Origin: Chloropicon primus
Taxonomy: Eukaryota > Chlorophyta > Chloropicophyceae > Chloropicales > Chloropicaceae
Assembly: GCA_023205875.1 (NCBI GenBank)
Contig: CP060771.1
Location: forward strand, 186,001 to 250,000
DNA: 64,000 nucleotides
Direction of reading: 5' to 3'
Made by a program: the position numbers and the translations under genes. Positions 1-10,644 of this stretch are shown here, piece by piece; position 1 is the first letter of the stretch; every line of letters starts with the position of its first letter. The notes beneath the pieces are model-generated. The model had not been told where the DNA came from, did no database searches, and worked only from the letters and a program-made list of their open reading frames with translations.

Positions 1-98
1 ACCACCTCCGCCTCCTCCTCTGCTGGAGAATCAGCAGCAGTTTCGTTCTGATCCAAAAACCGAAACACACGACGACGACGACGACGACGTACGTCAAG

Positions 99-304
99 GT
101 GAGTTTGAGACACGAATTCGAGGACGAGGGCGACGCGCGTAACGGAAGTAACGTCCGTGGACGGAATCTTCGCTTCCTCCTCTTTCGAAAGACCCTCTCT
201 GTGGAAAGATTGGGTCACCAAAAAGAAAATGAAAAAAAAAAACTAAAACGTTTGTTTTTCATGCTTTTTCATGGTTTTGCCATGCCTCTCTCTGTCTCTC
301 TCAG
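99..304 (+). repeat. Leader intron with introner-like unit
   Basis: The 5' leader intron of the first gene begins GTGAGTTTG and ends TCTCTCAG (206 bp). The family core lies at about 178-215 and reads CTTTCGAAAGACCCTC. A T-rich tract precedes the acceptor. Confidence 0.7.
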
Positions 305-344
305 TGCGAAGAAGAAGAGAAGCGCGAGGCCGAGGTCGAGGAAG

Positions 345-1011
345 ATGATCAGCACCACGGTGGCACGCCCGAGGACGCGCCACCTCGGCAGCAGCGTGAG
401 GTCGAAGAGGTTCCAGCTGCAGCAGCTTCATGGCAGAAGGGAGAGGCCTCTCCATCATCATCAGCAACAACAACGACGGTGCTTGGTCGAAGCGAGGAGC
501 AGTAAGCAAGGTTCGGGAGGTTTCTGGTCCGGTGTCCTCGTCGGTGGCACCGTGTTTGGCGTCCTTGGCTTCCTCTTTGCTCCACAGGTGTCCAGAGCTT
601 TGCTGAACAGCGAAAGGATGAAGAAGCTCTTGGGAGAAGGGAACGAGAACCTCGAGGTGAGTGAGAGTGTCGGAGAGAGGATCTAGCTCCCTTTTCCTTG
701 TTGATGCGTTGGGTGCTCGCTTGCTTGTGTTTCTGGCTGGCAAGCGGGCAAGAACAAGCAACAAACGAGAAGAAAGTGGCACGAACGAGAGTGCTCTTTC
801 CCTCAACCATGCACACACACATACACGCGCGCGCTGACACTCGGTGGCCTCTCTCATTGCGCGTGGTTCGATCTCCCTGCCTTTTCCTTTTCAGGTGACG
901 CGCGATATGCTCAACGACAAGATAAGCGAGCTGAACAGCGCAATCGATGGGGTTTCCCAGCAGCTGCAGAGCAGGACGGCCAATAAGGAGAGCCAGGTCG
1001 AGAGCTTGTAA
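345..1011 (+). CDS. Plastid inner-membrane protein, At1g42960-like
   Basis: Two coding exons, 345-656 and 895-1011, join in phase 0 to give 142 aa; the coding intron 657-894 is GT-AG. The N-terminal ~65 residues are rich in R, H, Q and S and look like a transit peptide. A glycine-rich membrane segment follows (GVLVGGTVFGVLGFLFAPQ), then a helix containing LNDKISELNSAID. That order, membrane segment with FAPQ then LNDKI-LNSAID, is the pattern of the plant chloroplast inner-envelope protein At1g42960 and its algal relatives, which have no known biochemical role. The ATG at 345 is the first in frame after the leader intron. The family call rests on motif memory and no search was run. Confidence 0.72.
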
Positions 1012-1396
1012 CCAAGTGTGAGTGGTTGTGTAAATCTAGCTTTTTGGGGGGCGAAAAAAAAAGACCCAACTTGTTATCTACTTGCCAAACTGAAGCGCGG
1101 AAAGCAGACGAGAGGAGGTCTCCAGCAGCACCGCCTCTTCCAGGTTCTCCTTGACCCTTTCGCTCTACGGGCGACGGGCGCAGCTATGGCAGGGTGGTGG
1201 CGCGCCAGGGAAGCGTGGCGGGGAGGTTAAAACCCCCTTTCGAAATTGTCTGTCCTGAAAAGAAAACGTTTCTCTATTTGTTTAAAAGGTGGAAGGGAGG
1301 TTAAAAAACCCACAGACGTGCTCCAGGTCCTACATTTCCCTGCTCCCCCGGCGGAGTGCGCCTCAAACGCTCGCCCCTCTTCCTCGTGGTCCTCGC
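1012..1396. other. Convergent 3' intergenic stretch
   Basis: This 385-bp gap separates two tail-to-tail genes. A possible small RNA gene was looked for in 1090-1230 and none could be supported. It presumably holds both 3' UTRs. Confidence 0.5.
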
Positions 1397-1801
1397 TTAG
1401 AACTCCTGGGAGACGGATCCGGAGGTCCCCTTCTTTCCTCCCTTCTTTGGGAGAAGGACGGAGTGGATGTTTGGCAACACACCACCAGCGGCGATGGTGG
1501 TATCGGAGAGCAACTTGCTCAACTCCTCATCGTTCCTGATGGCGAGCTGGATGTGCCTTGGGATGATCCTGGACTTCTTGTTGTCCCTGGCGGCGTTTCC
1601 GGCCAACTCGAGAACCTCAGCGGCGAGGTACTCGAGGACGGCGGCCAAGTACACAGGGGCACCGGATCCGATCCTGGTGGCGTACTTTCCGCTCTTCAGA
1701 TACCTTCTGACCCTTCCCACTGGGAACTGGAGTCCAGCCTTGGCGGACTTGGTCACGGCCTTCTTGCCGCTCTTTCCCTTTCCCTTTCCTCTGCCGGACA
1801 T
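1397..1801 (-). CDS. H2A.X: Histone H2A.X
   Basis: Single-exon 134-aa histone H2A. It has the basic N-tail ([13 protein letters not shown]), the core ([40 protein letters not shown]) and the docking region ([24 protein letters not shown]). The protein ends in SQEF, the S-Q-E-(F/Y) motif phosphorylated by ATM/ATR-type kinases at double-strand breaks, so this is the H2A.X variant; the SQEF form is typical of plants. The leader to the right has a GTAAGG donor at 2176 and an intron carrying an introner-like core, and an E2F-type site lies beyond it, as expected for S-phase expression. No divergent H2B is present. Confidence 0.97.
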   Translation of the reverse strand: MSGRGKGKGKSGKKAVTKSAKAGLQFPVGRVRRYLKSGKYATRIGSGAPVYLAAVLEYLAAEVLELAGNAARDNKKSRIIPRHIQLAIRNDEELSKLLSDTTIAAGGVLPNIHSVLLPKKGGKKGTSGSVSQEF

Positions 1802-1843
1802 GATTGCTATTCACTCGGTGACTTTTGCAAATTCAAAACTTCA

Positions 1844-2176
1844 CTGCAAAGGCAAACAGCTTCGTCAGTCACCTCAAGAACGAATCAAAAGAAACAAACA
1901 AACCAGCAGACAGAAAGAAGGTGAAGCGGATGGGATGATCTCCGTCATCCATCGACCTCCTCCCCCTGCATCATCATCATCACCAACACCACCATCAACA
2001 ATGGGGATCAAGACAGAGAGAGAGAGAGACCGGGACCACAAAAGTTCTCGGGAACCACTTGGACCAAGCGAGGGTTCTTTCGAAAGCCCTGGAGATGAAG
2101 CTTCATTTGGCGGTGTTCTCTCCACCTCCTCTTCCCCTTCACGCTCCTCTCTTCACGCTCGAAGCGTCTTCCTTAC
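1844..2176 (-). repeat. H2A.X leader intron with introner-like unit
   Basis: On the minus strand a GTAAGG donor lies at 2176 and a TTTGCAG acceptor at about 1844 (333 bp; the acceptor is my best choice). The core at 2063-2086 is in the gene's orientation. Plus-strand CAT/CAC and GA runs lie nearby. Confidence 0.6.
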
Positions 2177-2230
2177 CTCCTCGATCGACGCCGCGTGTGC
2201 TCCATCCACTGAAGCGGATTTCATTCGAAT

Positions 2231-2241
2231 TTTTTGGCGCC
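2231..2241. promoter_or_regulatory. E2F-type site upstream of H2A.X
   Basis: TTTTTGGCGCC matches the E2F consensus TTTSSCGC. It lies about 55 bp upstream of the H2A.X leader donor, where a promoter-proximal site would be expected. No binding evidence is available here. Confidence 0.5.
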
Positions 2242-2852
2242 AGATGGAGGGCATCGTGCACAAAGGTTGGCGGTGGCGGAGCGAGAGAGAGAGAGGGAAC
2301 AAGAATAGAACCCATCATCATCATCATCATCATCATCATCCCGAGCGAGAGGAGAGGGAGCAAGGGAGCAAGAATCTGGCGCTGATCAAGGTGCTGCTTT
2401 CCACCTCTATGGTTTACGGAGTTTCGTCTTCGTAAGAGTCTTATGTCGGTGACCCACCCAACCACCTGGTGGTGATGCACTTCACACTGATGCACTTCTG
2501 CTCATGCTCACGAGTCTAAAAGGAACTGTGTTTGCTTGCACCTGCCCTCCACTTGAGCGATCAAGGACGTTGTCTCCGCACGAAGCTCTCTCTCTCTCGT
2601 CCTGGCCCTGCTGGCGGGGGTTCGTCCTGATGATCAATGGCCTTCTTTCCCGGTTACCCCACCAAGCGAGGGTTCTTTGGAAAGAGCGAGAAGAATGCGA
2701 ATTCGCTGTCCTTCGACCTCCCACCATTCCCCTCCTCCCTCGCCATCATCACCCCCATCCTCCTCCTCACCTCCTCACCTCCTCACTTTGGTCTCTTGAT
2801 CCATAAGAATTTTTTTTTCCCTCATCCACCGTGGGGGTCGCACAAGAACGAG
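2242..2852. promoter_or_regulatory. Divergent H2A.X / BBD upstream region
   Basis: This holds a (CAT)n run at about 2313-2340 and an extra minus-oriented introner-like core at 2662-2688. A possible minus-strand donor series (GTGAGGAGG repeats) lies near 2770-2790. The core may belong to a second H2A.X leader intron. No coding region was seen. Confidence 0.45.
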
Positions 2853-3085
2853 GTAAGACCTTTGCGACGGGGCGGACGACGAGGGCGGCGCGTGAGGCGA
2901 ATAGAGATCCAAGCAGGAGCGGTCTTCATCCTCTGGTCTTTCCTTGGATACCTCCCTCGAAAGTTTTGGCGCCGAAATGACGATGAAAGAGACTGTGAAG
3001 CTGAAACGCTTTTTTTTGTTTTTGTCTTTGGTTTCCCATCCAAGTTTGCCTCGCCTCGTTCTCGTAACGGACGCTCTCTTGACAG
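2853..3085 (+). repeat. BBD leader intron with introner-like unit
   Basis: GTAAGACC donor at 2853 and CAG acceptor near 3083-3085 (233 bp; acceptor inferred). The core at 2936-2995 includes TTTTGGCGCC and ATGACGATGAAAGAGACTG, almost identical to the copies at 17310 and 17510. A poly-T tract follows. Confidence 0.65.
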
Positions 3086-3241
3086 GTCACCGACTCGTTC
3101 TTGTTGTCGTTCTGCCGCTCGTCGCCATCTCTCCGGAGGATTCGGATTCGTTTCCTCCTCGACTCGACACAAACGATTTGACAGAGAGAGAGAGAGAGGA
3201 GGGGAGCAAGCGGAGGGGCTTGTCTCGTGCTCGTCTATGGT

Positions 3242-4471
3242 ATGGTGACGATGAGGAGGAGCCAAGTGCAGGTGTGGAGCGGCGTGGCGAGCGGTGGGCT
3301 GGGAGGCCTAGGCCTGGGCGGGTGGTCGAGCGCTTGCCGGAGGCGGAGGGAGGTGGGCAACCCTGTGGGAGGCTTGGGGACGACTTGCTCCGGAGGGAGA
3401 GAAGGAAGAGAGGCGAGTGTGAGGTGCCAGCTCGGCACGGCCTCGTGCTCCACGTCCACGATGGTGGCAGGAAAGGGGCAGGTTCTCGCCCAAAAGGTGA
3501 AGAGGAGCACGGTCGCCAGGGCTTCTCCCAGCGAGGGTGAGCCCGAGGCCGGTGACAGCTACGTCCCTTACCCGTTCGACAAGGACGAGTACATCGAGGT
3601 CGCCATGCAGCTCCTGCACCCGCAGAGGGTCGCGGGGGAGGTGCAGCAAGCGACCTTGATTCTGTATTCCAGGGAGGGAAACTTCTTAGACATGGTGAAG
3701 GACCAAACGGGCGAGGGTGAGATCGACTTGCCCGAAGGCGCGTCGGAGGACGAGAACATGGCGATACTGTCGAAGATCAAGGACGAAAAGTGCCTCGTGG
3801 TAGAGATTGGGGGGGACACAGTGTCCAACATCTCGGCAACGCTGGAGTCCACCAAATTTTCCCGCCCCTTGGCCTTGGACTTGCTTTGGCAGATTCTTGA
3901 GAGGGGCCAGGCAATCAGCAACAGCGACTGGGCGCTTGTGAGGGTCGCCATTGTGGATCTCCGGGGCGGGACCTTCATCGGAAGACTGTTTTTCGGGGAC
4001 AGGGACGTGGGTAAGATCTACTGGGACTGCGATTGCAGACCGAGTGACGGGGTCTGGCTTGCCCTGCAGTCCAAGTGCCCCGTGTATGTCAGCAAGAGCG
4101 TTTGGGACCTCGCGGCCGTGCCCTTGTCCAAGTTGGTCGCGATGTCTGATGACCAGGACCTTGAGGGTAACGCTCAGCAGATGTTCTTCTCGGATGAGGA
4201 CGCCATCGAGCTCGAAGGGGACGCGGAGATGCCTCACTTGGGCCTCAAGCACGAAGATCCCGAGCCCATCAAGAGGTTGAAGAGGGAGCTCAAGGTGGCC
4301 CTGACCGAGGAAGATTACAAGGACGCCGTGAGGATAAGGGACCACCCTTTCATGATCCTGTACAACAAGATTGAGAAGCACAGGGAGGAGGGAAATATTG
4401 AGGACGCGGAGATTCTAAGCGAAGAGCTGAGGAGGGCCATCGCGGAGAGCGGAGAGCCTGACATTGAATGA
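3242..4471 (+). CDS. BBD: Plastid bifunctional nuclease (BFN/DUF151) with UVR motif, BBD-like
   Basis: A 409-aa single coding exon; the open frame extends upstream without an ATG, so 3242 is the first ATG. The first ~100 residues are rich in S, R and G and look like a plastid transit peptide. Residues about 108-270 form a BFN/DUF151 domain, including YIEVAMQLL, RPLALDLLWQILERG and KCPVYVSKSVWD. A C-terminal segment at about 340-400 (IKRLKRELKVALTEEDYKDAVRIRD, described here as positions) matches the UVR motif. BFN plus UVR is the architecture of plant BBD1/2 nucleases of basal defence. The substrate is inferred from the family only. Confidence 0.85.
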   Translation: MVTMRRSQVQVWSGVASGGLGGLGLGGWSSACRRRREVGNPVGGLGTTCSGGREGREASVRCQLGTASCSTSTMVAGKGQVLAQKVKRSTVARASPSEGEPEAGDSYVPYPFDKDEYIEVAMQLLHPQRVAGEVQQATLILYSREGNFLDMVKDQTGEGEIDLPEGASEDENMAILSKIKDEKCLVVEIGGDTVSNISATLESTKFSRPLALDLLWQILERGQAISNSDWALVRVAIVDLRGGTFIGRLFFGDRDVGKIYWDCDCRPSDGVWLALQSKCPVYVSKSVWDLAAVPLSKLVAMSDDQDLEGNAQQMFFSDEDAIELEGDAEMPHLGLKHEDPEPIKRLKRELKVALTEEDYKDAVRIRDHPFMILYNKIEKHREEGNIEDAEILSEELRRAIAESGEPDIE

Positions 4472-4539
4472 CTCGGCCTCTTGTCATCCTGCAATACCAA
4501 CGAACAACAAAAAAGCCAAATAAACAAGATTATTCTACT

Positions 4540-5834
4540 TTATCCCCTCCCCCTTCGAGCCGTCTTGTTAATCTCTGTCGTCAAAACGATAGCTTCCGGT
4601 TTTAGCTGCTTCTTTACGTCGGCGCTCTCGTCTTCCCTCTTCCTGCGGACAGGGACGGCGGTGTTCCTCTTGCTCGTCAACCTCTGCAACCTTTTTTCCA
4701 ACTTGTTGTTGCGCCTGCTGACATTGTCGTGAACGACGTACACGAACACGATTCCCAGGGCATAACACCCAGTCCTGAACATGTTTCCCCTCTTTTCTGG
4801 ACTCTTGCGGCTGCGATGCGAAGGCCGAGGGGAAGGCCGAGGTACGTTTCTCCTTGGGGACGGCCGAGGTGCGCTACTCCCCTGCATTTTCTCGGCCCCG
4901 GCGTTAACAAGCCTAGCTGCACCCTTCACGGCTTTCACGGATACTGCAACGACATAATCGCTGCATGTGGAGACGTCTTCGATGACCTGAAGCACCCCGG
5001 AGAGACCCCATTTGATGAGACGGGCGGCCACCCGTCCTCTCCTACGCAGGAAAGATCCCATGCCCTTGACAGCTTCTGTGCCGACCTCACCAACCTTGGC
5101 TGGGGACACCGAAAGTCTTCTGCCGCTCGGCCCAGAAAGGCCATCCGTTCGGTAGCCGCCCCTGACGCTGCCGCTCTCGCTGCCCTCCAAGTCCAAGTCT
5201 TGGCCCTCCCCTAACGAATCGCGGGGGCCATGCTCCTCACCGGGTGGTTGCTCAAACTGCGGTGCCAAGGGCACGGGCCCGGAGGTGCTTGGCTCGTCCA
5301 TGGAGCTGTCCACCTTGAGAGGAACGGTGTGAGAACCCATGTTGTACTGGTACATGTTGTCCAAGAGTTGCATCCTGGCTTCCCACAACCTGCAGAACGG
5401 AGCGCGTCGTTGTGTCATCATGTCAGTCATCAATCATCAGTCGTGAAAGATGATGAGAACCGCCCGCAAAACTTACTTCTGCTTGGCCACGGCATAGTCT
5501 CTCTTGTACTTGGCGATCTCCTTTTCGCTCTGATAGGCTTCGCTGCGCCGCTTCTTCAGCTGTCCATACTTTTCGTCCTTGAGCTTGAGGTACTTCTCCT
5601 CGAACTCTTTGATCCGGCGTATTCGCTCCAGCTCCAGCTGCTCCAGTTGATGCTGGGGAGGGAGGAGGGCAAGAACGGAGGCAGACCAGCCAGTCAGTTC
5701 ATCGAAAGAGCCCTTCTCGGTGCCTGGACATCCTGGCGAAGAGTTGAACATACCGACTTTTCAGGCGTAACGTGTTGAGATAACCTCTGGTAAACTTCCT
5801 CATAGTCCTTGTTTGGGGAAGACCTGGACGACAT
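4540..5834 (-). CDS. Coiled-coil protein with C-terminal membrane segment, unknown function
   Basis: Three exons on the minus strand: 5834-5754, 5652-5477 and 5389-4540, with GT-AG introns of 101 and 87 bp, give 368 aa. Residues about 10-100 are highly charged and alpha-helical (LEQLELERIRRIKEFEEKYL), a clear coiled coil. A low-complexity serine/proline/arginine middle follows. Near the C terminus a hydrophobic stretch (GCYALGIVFVYVV) looks like a tail anchor, followed by a basic coiled segment. I do not recognise the family. A scaffolding or tethering role on a membrane would fit the shape but is inference. It is convergent with the BBD gene, 68 bp between stop codons. Confidence 0.72.
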
Positions 5835-6066
5835 GGTCGCGTAGGTATCAAGTCACACCCGAGGTGTCCCGAGGCCGACGAGGGACTGGGAAGAGGAGTA
5901 TTGCTTGCTTGAGGGAGCAGACCTCGCGTTTCAGTTCCTCAAAGCCTCACCACGACGTCACTCCCTTCGAGCGAGACCACGTCTGACAAGATCCAAAGCC
6001 ATGATGAACCACGACTCGCTCCTTTGCTGAAAGTGCCCCCACACTCGCAGAGTCTTGCCTCCCTGG

Positions 6067-6245
6067 CTTCAGTGTGCAACCAAACCAAAGGAAACAGCAG
6101 CTTGTTTTAGTCCTAACTCCGTCACCAGAGCATCGTTTGTTTCAAGCGAGGAATCTTTCGAAAGCTTGCAAGATGGTGCGTCCATCCATACCCCACTACA
6201 TTGCCTCCCTTTTCGTCTTGAACCCTTGCATCATCGATAACTTAC
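6067..6245 (-). repeat. Leader intron with introner-like unit
   Basis: Minus strand: GTAAGTT donor at 6245, acceptor near 6067 (uncertain). The core at 6142-6165 is in the orientation of the coiled-coil gene to the left. Total is about 179 bp, the typical unit length. Confidence 0.6.
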
Positions 6246-6634
6246 CTCCCTCCCCCCTTGTGACAGTTTTGTCCTTCCCTTGGGATCAGAGCACCTCAGA
6301 AAAAAAAGGAGCTTTCGACGGCGGAGAGAGAGAGAGAGAGAGAGAGAGAGGGAAACGCAGAGCAAGGGCGGGAAGGGACGTCGGAAGAGGAGGGAGAGAG
6401 TCGTGCAGTCGAAAGGATCATCTTATCCTCTTTCGAACAAGCCGTCGCACGAAAGAAACGACGCAGTGGGCGAGGATTTGAAGCGAGGAAGGGACTCAGT
6501 CACTCGACAGGAGGGAGAGAGAGAGGAGGAGGAGGAGTGCCAGTGCTTCGTTTTTGGAGAAAGGATAGGAATCCTCCCTGTCGGTTATACCGGTTGGTTT
6601 GTAACGGACGCGCGGGGAAGCGTTACGGGTCGCG
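6246..6634 (+). promoter_or_regulatory. ZPR1 promoter and leader
   Basis: A (GA)n run lies at about 6325-6350, and a plus-oriented introner-like core (CCTCTTTCGAACAAGCCGTCGCACG) at 6427-6460. I could not place a confident donor and acceptor around this copy. Confidence 0.5.
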
Positions 6635-8074
6635 ATGACGGAGGCAGACGACACGACGCAGGCTCCTATCGAGGTGGAGAGCATGTGTCCACGTTGTGAG
6701 AAGAATGGGACAACTCGGTTGTTGATGATGGACATCCCACACTTCAGAGAGATTGTCCTGATGGCGTTTGAGTGTCCTCACTGCGGAGAGAGGAACAGCG
6801 AGGTTCAGTTCGCTGGATTGATTGGAGAGAAGGGGAGGAAGTACACCCTCGAGGTGGAGGTAGGAGACTTGAGAGGTATCAACAGGCAGGTTGTCAAGTC
6901 AGACCACGCGACGTTGACTGTGCCTGAGTTGGAGTTCGAGATTGAGGCCGGGACCCAGAAGGCTCAGCTGACGACGGTGGAGGGAATCATGTCGAGCGCG
7001 TCGAAGAACCTGCAGACGCACCAGGAGGAGAGGCGAAAGCAGTATCCCGAAGTCGCGGCGAAGATTGACGCGTTCTGTGAGAAGCTTGACAAGTGCGCTC
7101 GTGCCGAGATGGCGTTTACTCTGGAGGTGAGTGATCCCAGCGGAAACAGCTACATCGAGAGCTACGAGCAGGACCTGGCGAAGGACGAGCACCTTTCCGT
7201 GAGCTACTTTGAGAGGACGAAGGAGCAGAGCAAGGCTATGGGAATGAAAGTGGAGGAGGAGGACGATGGGCAGCCTCCTCCGGAGATCTCCCCCGACGAT
7301 CCTTACCACGGCCCGAACTCCAGGGGTATTGTGGCCCCTGGCGCCGCGGTGGCGAGGGGCCAAGAGGGCGAGGTCGCCAAGTTGATGGGAAAGTACACGG
7401 CGCCGGAGGAAGTGATGACCTTCCCGGGATCCTGCCACGCCTGCGGTGCGGACGCGGAGACGAGAATGTTCGTCACGAACATTCCTTTCTTCGGCGAGGT
7501 CATCGTCATGTCCAACTCGTGCGACGAGTGCGGCTACAAGAACTCAGAGGTGAAGCCGGGAGGCGGCGTGCCTGAGAAGGGGCACAGGATCACCCTGGAA
7601 GTTGTGGACGAGATTGACATGAACAGGGACGTCATTAAGTCTGACTCGGCCAGCGTCAGCATCCCGGCTCTGGAGCTCACGACCAACCTCGGCGCTATGG
7701 GCGGCATCGTCACGACGGTCGAGGGCCTTCTCAAGGAGATAGAGAAGACCATGAAGTCCACGAGCCGGTTTCAGATTGGAGACAGCGCGAACACGGAGGA
7801 CAAGGAGAAGTGGGAGAAGTGGCTGGGAAGGTTCTCGGACTTGATTCAGCTCAAGGAGACTTTTACTGTCGAGCTGGATGATCCCCTCGCCCACTGCTTC
7901 GTCACCCCTCTGGAGGATAACCCCGCCGACGACAAGAGGCTGAAGGTCGTGGAGTACGAGAGGACCCCGGAGCAGGACTTGGAGTTCGGAATCACCCAGA
8001 TGCGAATGAGCGAGGAGCTGATGGAGCAGGAGCAGAAGAAGACCGAGAAGGAGGAGCTCGCCACCATCGATTAA
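6635..8074 (+). CDS. ZPR1: Zinc finger protein ZPR1
   Basis: A 479-aa single-exon protein with the duplicated ZPR1 architecture. Zinc finger 1 has C18-x2-C21 and C47-x2-C50 (MCPRC, FECPHC), followed by an alpha/beta domain containing LTTVEGIM. Finger 2 starts near residue 267 (CHACG, CDECGYKNSEV), followed by the second alpha/beta domain (IVTTVEGLL). Length and repeats match eukaryotic ZPR1. ZPR1 acts with translation elongation factor 1A (as a folding chaperone) and shuttles to the nucleus; this is family knowledge. The acidic, K/E-rich tail is usual. Confidence 0.96.
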   Translation: MTEADDTTQAPIEVESMCPRCEKNGTTRLLMMDIPHFREIVLMAFECPHCGERNSEVQFAGLIGEKGRKYTLEVEVGDLRGINRQVVKSDHATLTVPELEFEIEAGTQKAQLTTVEGIMSSASKNLQTHQEERRKQYPEVAAKIDAFCEKLDKCARAEMAFTLEVSDPSGNSYIESYEQDLAKDEHLSVSYFERTKEQSKAMGMKVEEEDDGQPPPEISPDDPYHGPNSRGIVAPGAAVARGQEGEVAKLMGKYTAPEEVMTFPGSCHACGADAETRMFVTNIPFFGEVIVMSNSCDECGYKNSEVKPGGGVPEKGHRITLEVVDEIDMNRDVIKSDSASVSIPALELTTNLGAMGGIVTTVEGLLKEIEKTMKSTSRFQIGDSANTEDKEKWEKWLGRFSDLIQLKETFTVELDDPLAHCFVTPLEDNPADDKRLKVVEYERTPEQDLEFGITQMRMSEELMEQEQKKTEKEELATID

Positions 8075-8324
8075 GTAAAGGGAAAACCTTCTATTTATTG
8101 TACTTGTATGAACCGAAACACGCTTAAGAGACCGACTGTCAATCCCGCATGTGCATGCGCACTGAAGGGAGGAGGTGGGGAGGCAAAAAAAACGGTTCCG
8201 TGGAATGCACCTCCTTGCCTTGGCCTCAATCCTGCAAGGCCTCCGACCTCCCATCGCATCGGTCACCTCATCTCTCGAAAAGGAGAAAGGCCCCCTCAAT
8301 CCAATTGGGGTTTCATCAATCACC

Positions 8325-10644
8325 ATGCAAGCTCCCGGATTGAGAAAGAAGACCACAAAGGTAAGGCTTGTGAGGCCGAGTGGAAGAGAGGATTGAGACG
8401 AGAGCAAGGAACACCAATTGATTCCTCATCTCTCGAGCTTTCGAAAGAGCCCTCACTTGATGCGAGAGACGTCGTGGTGAGGTTATGAGACACTAAATCA
8501 ACAGTGTGTTTTGTCCTGTTTTGGGTTTGGCAGGCCACAGGCGCCACGAGGACGGGCCTGGCCTCCAAGGAAACGAAGAAGCCCGGTGCTGCAAACCTTG
8601 CCGCTGGCTTGTCTCTCAACATGAGGTCAGTAGACGCAACTCCATCATCCCACACACGCGTTGTCCAACAGATTGCATCATCACCCAAGTTGGTGTTGGT
8701 GAGCAAGATGAAGATGATTTGATGATGAATGTTGATGTCACCACGATGTTGGCGGGACTTTCTCCTCCCCTGGAGGTGCAGATCCCTCAGCGGTGATCTA
8801 TATTTGCCAAAGGTGCCATCTTTGTGCCGACCTTTGGCCGTTACTAACCAATCAATAACGCTTTTCTGTTGTGTGTCTGTGTGTGTCTGTGGAACAGTGT
8901 GAAGGGAACCTCTCCTGTGCCGAAGAAGACGAGTGCAAGCAAGTCTACGACGAGCAAGGCTTCGACATCGTTGACTAAGAAGCGGACGACGACGAGTACC
9001 CAGTCTGGTTCAAGCACCAGAGCGGCTGGATCCAAGGCGAAGGCCGGTACCGGTCTGAAGAAGGGGACTGGGCTGAAGAAGAAGGTGGCGAAGAAGGGGC
9101 CAACTGCGGAGGAGTTGGAGCTGCAGAAGAAGCAGAATGAGGCGGCCTTGGTCATCCAGAGCAGCTTCAAGAGCTTCAAGGTGAAGAAGGAGGAGAAGAT
9201 TGCGAGGGAGAAGCGCGAGCAGATGGAGAGGGACATGGAGGAGCTGAGGAAGCAGGCTTGGTTGGCGGAGATTGAGCGGCAGCGGAAGATCGATGCGGAG
9301 CGGCGGAAGAAGATGATGGAGGAGGCGAAGAGGCGCAAGGAGGAGGTCAGCCTGAGGAAGAAGCTCCTGGAGATGGCCTACGACGGAGAGACTGATGAGT
9401 TGGAGAAGACTTGGTCCAGGGCCAGAGAGGTTTTCAAGGGCGATGCATGCGTGGAAGTCGCGGACGGCCACGGCACGACCTTGCTCTCCGAGGCCTCGGC
9501 TGGGGGCCAGACGGAGTGCGTCAAGTGGCTCGTCGAGAAGGGTGCCCACCCAAACAGCCTCGGGGAGTTCGGCAGGACCCCCATCTGGCGTGCATGCTTC
9601 TTGGGCCACGCGGATTGCGTCCGGGAGTTGCTGGAGAGCGGCGGTGACCCGAGGCTCGCTTCAGAGTCTGGGGAGGTGGCGAAGAACGTGGCGAGCACGG
9701 ACGAGATCAAGGCGATCTTGGAGGAGTGGGACGAGGCCAAGACCGACGACCTGATCGCCAAGTTCGAGAAGAGGATGGAGGAGAAGGCCTTGGAGGACCA
9801 GAAGCAGAAGGAGGAGATGATGGAGGGCCTCGGTCGTGACGTGGAGACCGCCCAGATCGAGAACGACCAGATGCAAAAGCTTCTGAGAAACGCCCACCAG
9901 GAGCTGGAGAAGAGAATCTTCGAGTACGACACTTGCGTGGGGGAGGGCAAGCCCCAGACACTGCTTGACGCGGCGCTGACCGCAGTCAAGGAGGCGGAGG
10001 GCAACCTGGAGCAGGCCAAGACCAAGGCCAACGTGGCGAGGGAGACGTTGCAGATGTGCAAGTTGACCCTGAGGGAGAAGGAGCACGAGATGTCCGGCCA
10101 GGAGGGAGCAGGAGGCGATGGGGAGGAGGAGGTGGGCATCTACGTGGAGATGAAGGACTTGGACGACGTCCTGATCAAGGACGTGGGGGACAAGGTCAAG
10201 TCAAGCGGCAGGGCCGTCTGCTGCATCGACATCTCCAAGCAGGCCTCCGTCTTCCTCCGGTACCTGGACACGAACTACGTCAACTGCCTGTCGAGGTCCC
10301 ACATGGACGCGGACAGGCTGAGGCGGTCCATCGTGGGCTCGATCCGGTACGGCAAGCCCCTGATCCTGGACCTCATGGACGTGGACGTGTGGGAGTCCGT
10401 TTGCTTCGATCTGGAGCTCATCAAGAAGGGCCTGGTCGCCATGCTCCTGGACCGCTCGATCCTCCAGGAGGAGAACTACATGTCCCTCGTCAAGGAGTCG
10501 GACGGGGAGGAGTACCACGTCACCAAGTTCCAGGACGACCGGATCGACAAGTTCAAGGTCATCCTCCTGACCTCCGAGAGGTTCCCCAGCAAGGAGATCA
10601 CCGACCAGACCTACTGCGTCAGGGTCGTCATCAAGGGCAGCTAA
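8325..10644 (+). CDS. IQ motif and ankyrin repeat protein, IQANK1-like
   Basis: Three exons, 8325-8360, 8534-8625 and 8898-10644, give 624 aa. After a K/S/T-rich start comes an IQ motif (ALVIQSSFKSFKVKK), a long charged coiled coil, and ankyrin repeats (TTLLSEASAGGQTECVKWLV, TPIWRACFLGHADCVRELL). A second coiled coil follows, then a C-terminal ~170-residue domain with GKPLILDLMDVDVWE and ILLTSERFP that recalls AAA regions of dynein heavy chains. This order matches IQANK1, found mainly in ciliated eukaryotes. The frame is open upstream of 8325, so an earlier start (for example ATG 8205) is possible. The first intron is a 173-bp introner-like unit. Confidence 0.78.
8361..8533 (+). repeat. Introner-like unit as a coding intron (173 bp)
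   Basis: GTAAGG donor at 8361, GGCAG acceptor ending 8533, between codons (phase 0) of the IQ-ankyrin gene. Core at 8436-8462 (GAGCTTTCGAAAGAGCCCTC), then a T-rich run. Its 173 bp equals the lengths at 17400-17572 and 48832-49004. Confidence 0.75.

Noticed and set aside
243-857. Long frames antisense to real genes across the window
   Set aside because: Shadows of GC-rich coding sequence; their translations are R/P/S/L-rich with no domains.
860-885. GGTTCGATC resembling a tRNA T-loop
   Set aside because: No matching acceptor or anticodon stem around it; it lies in an intron.
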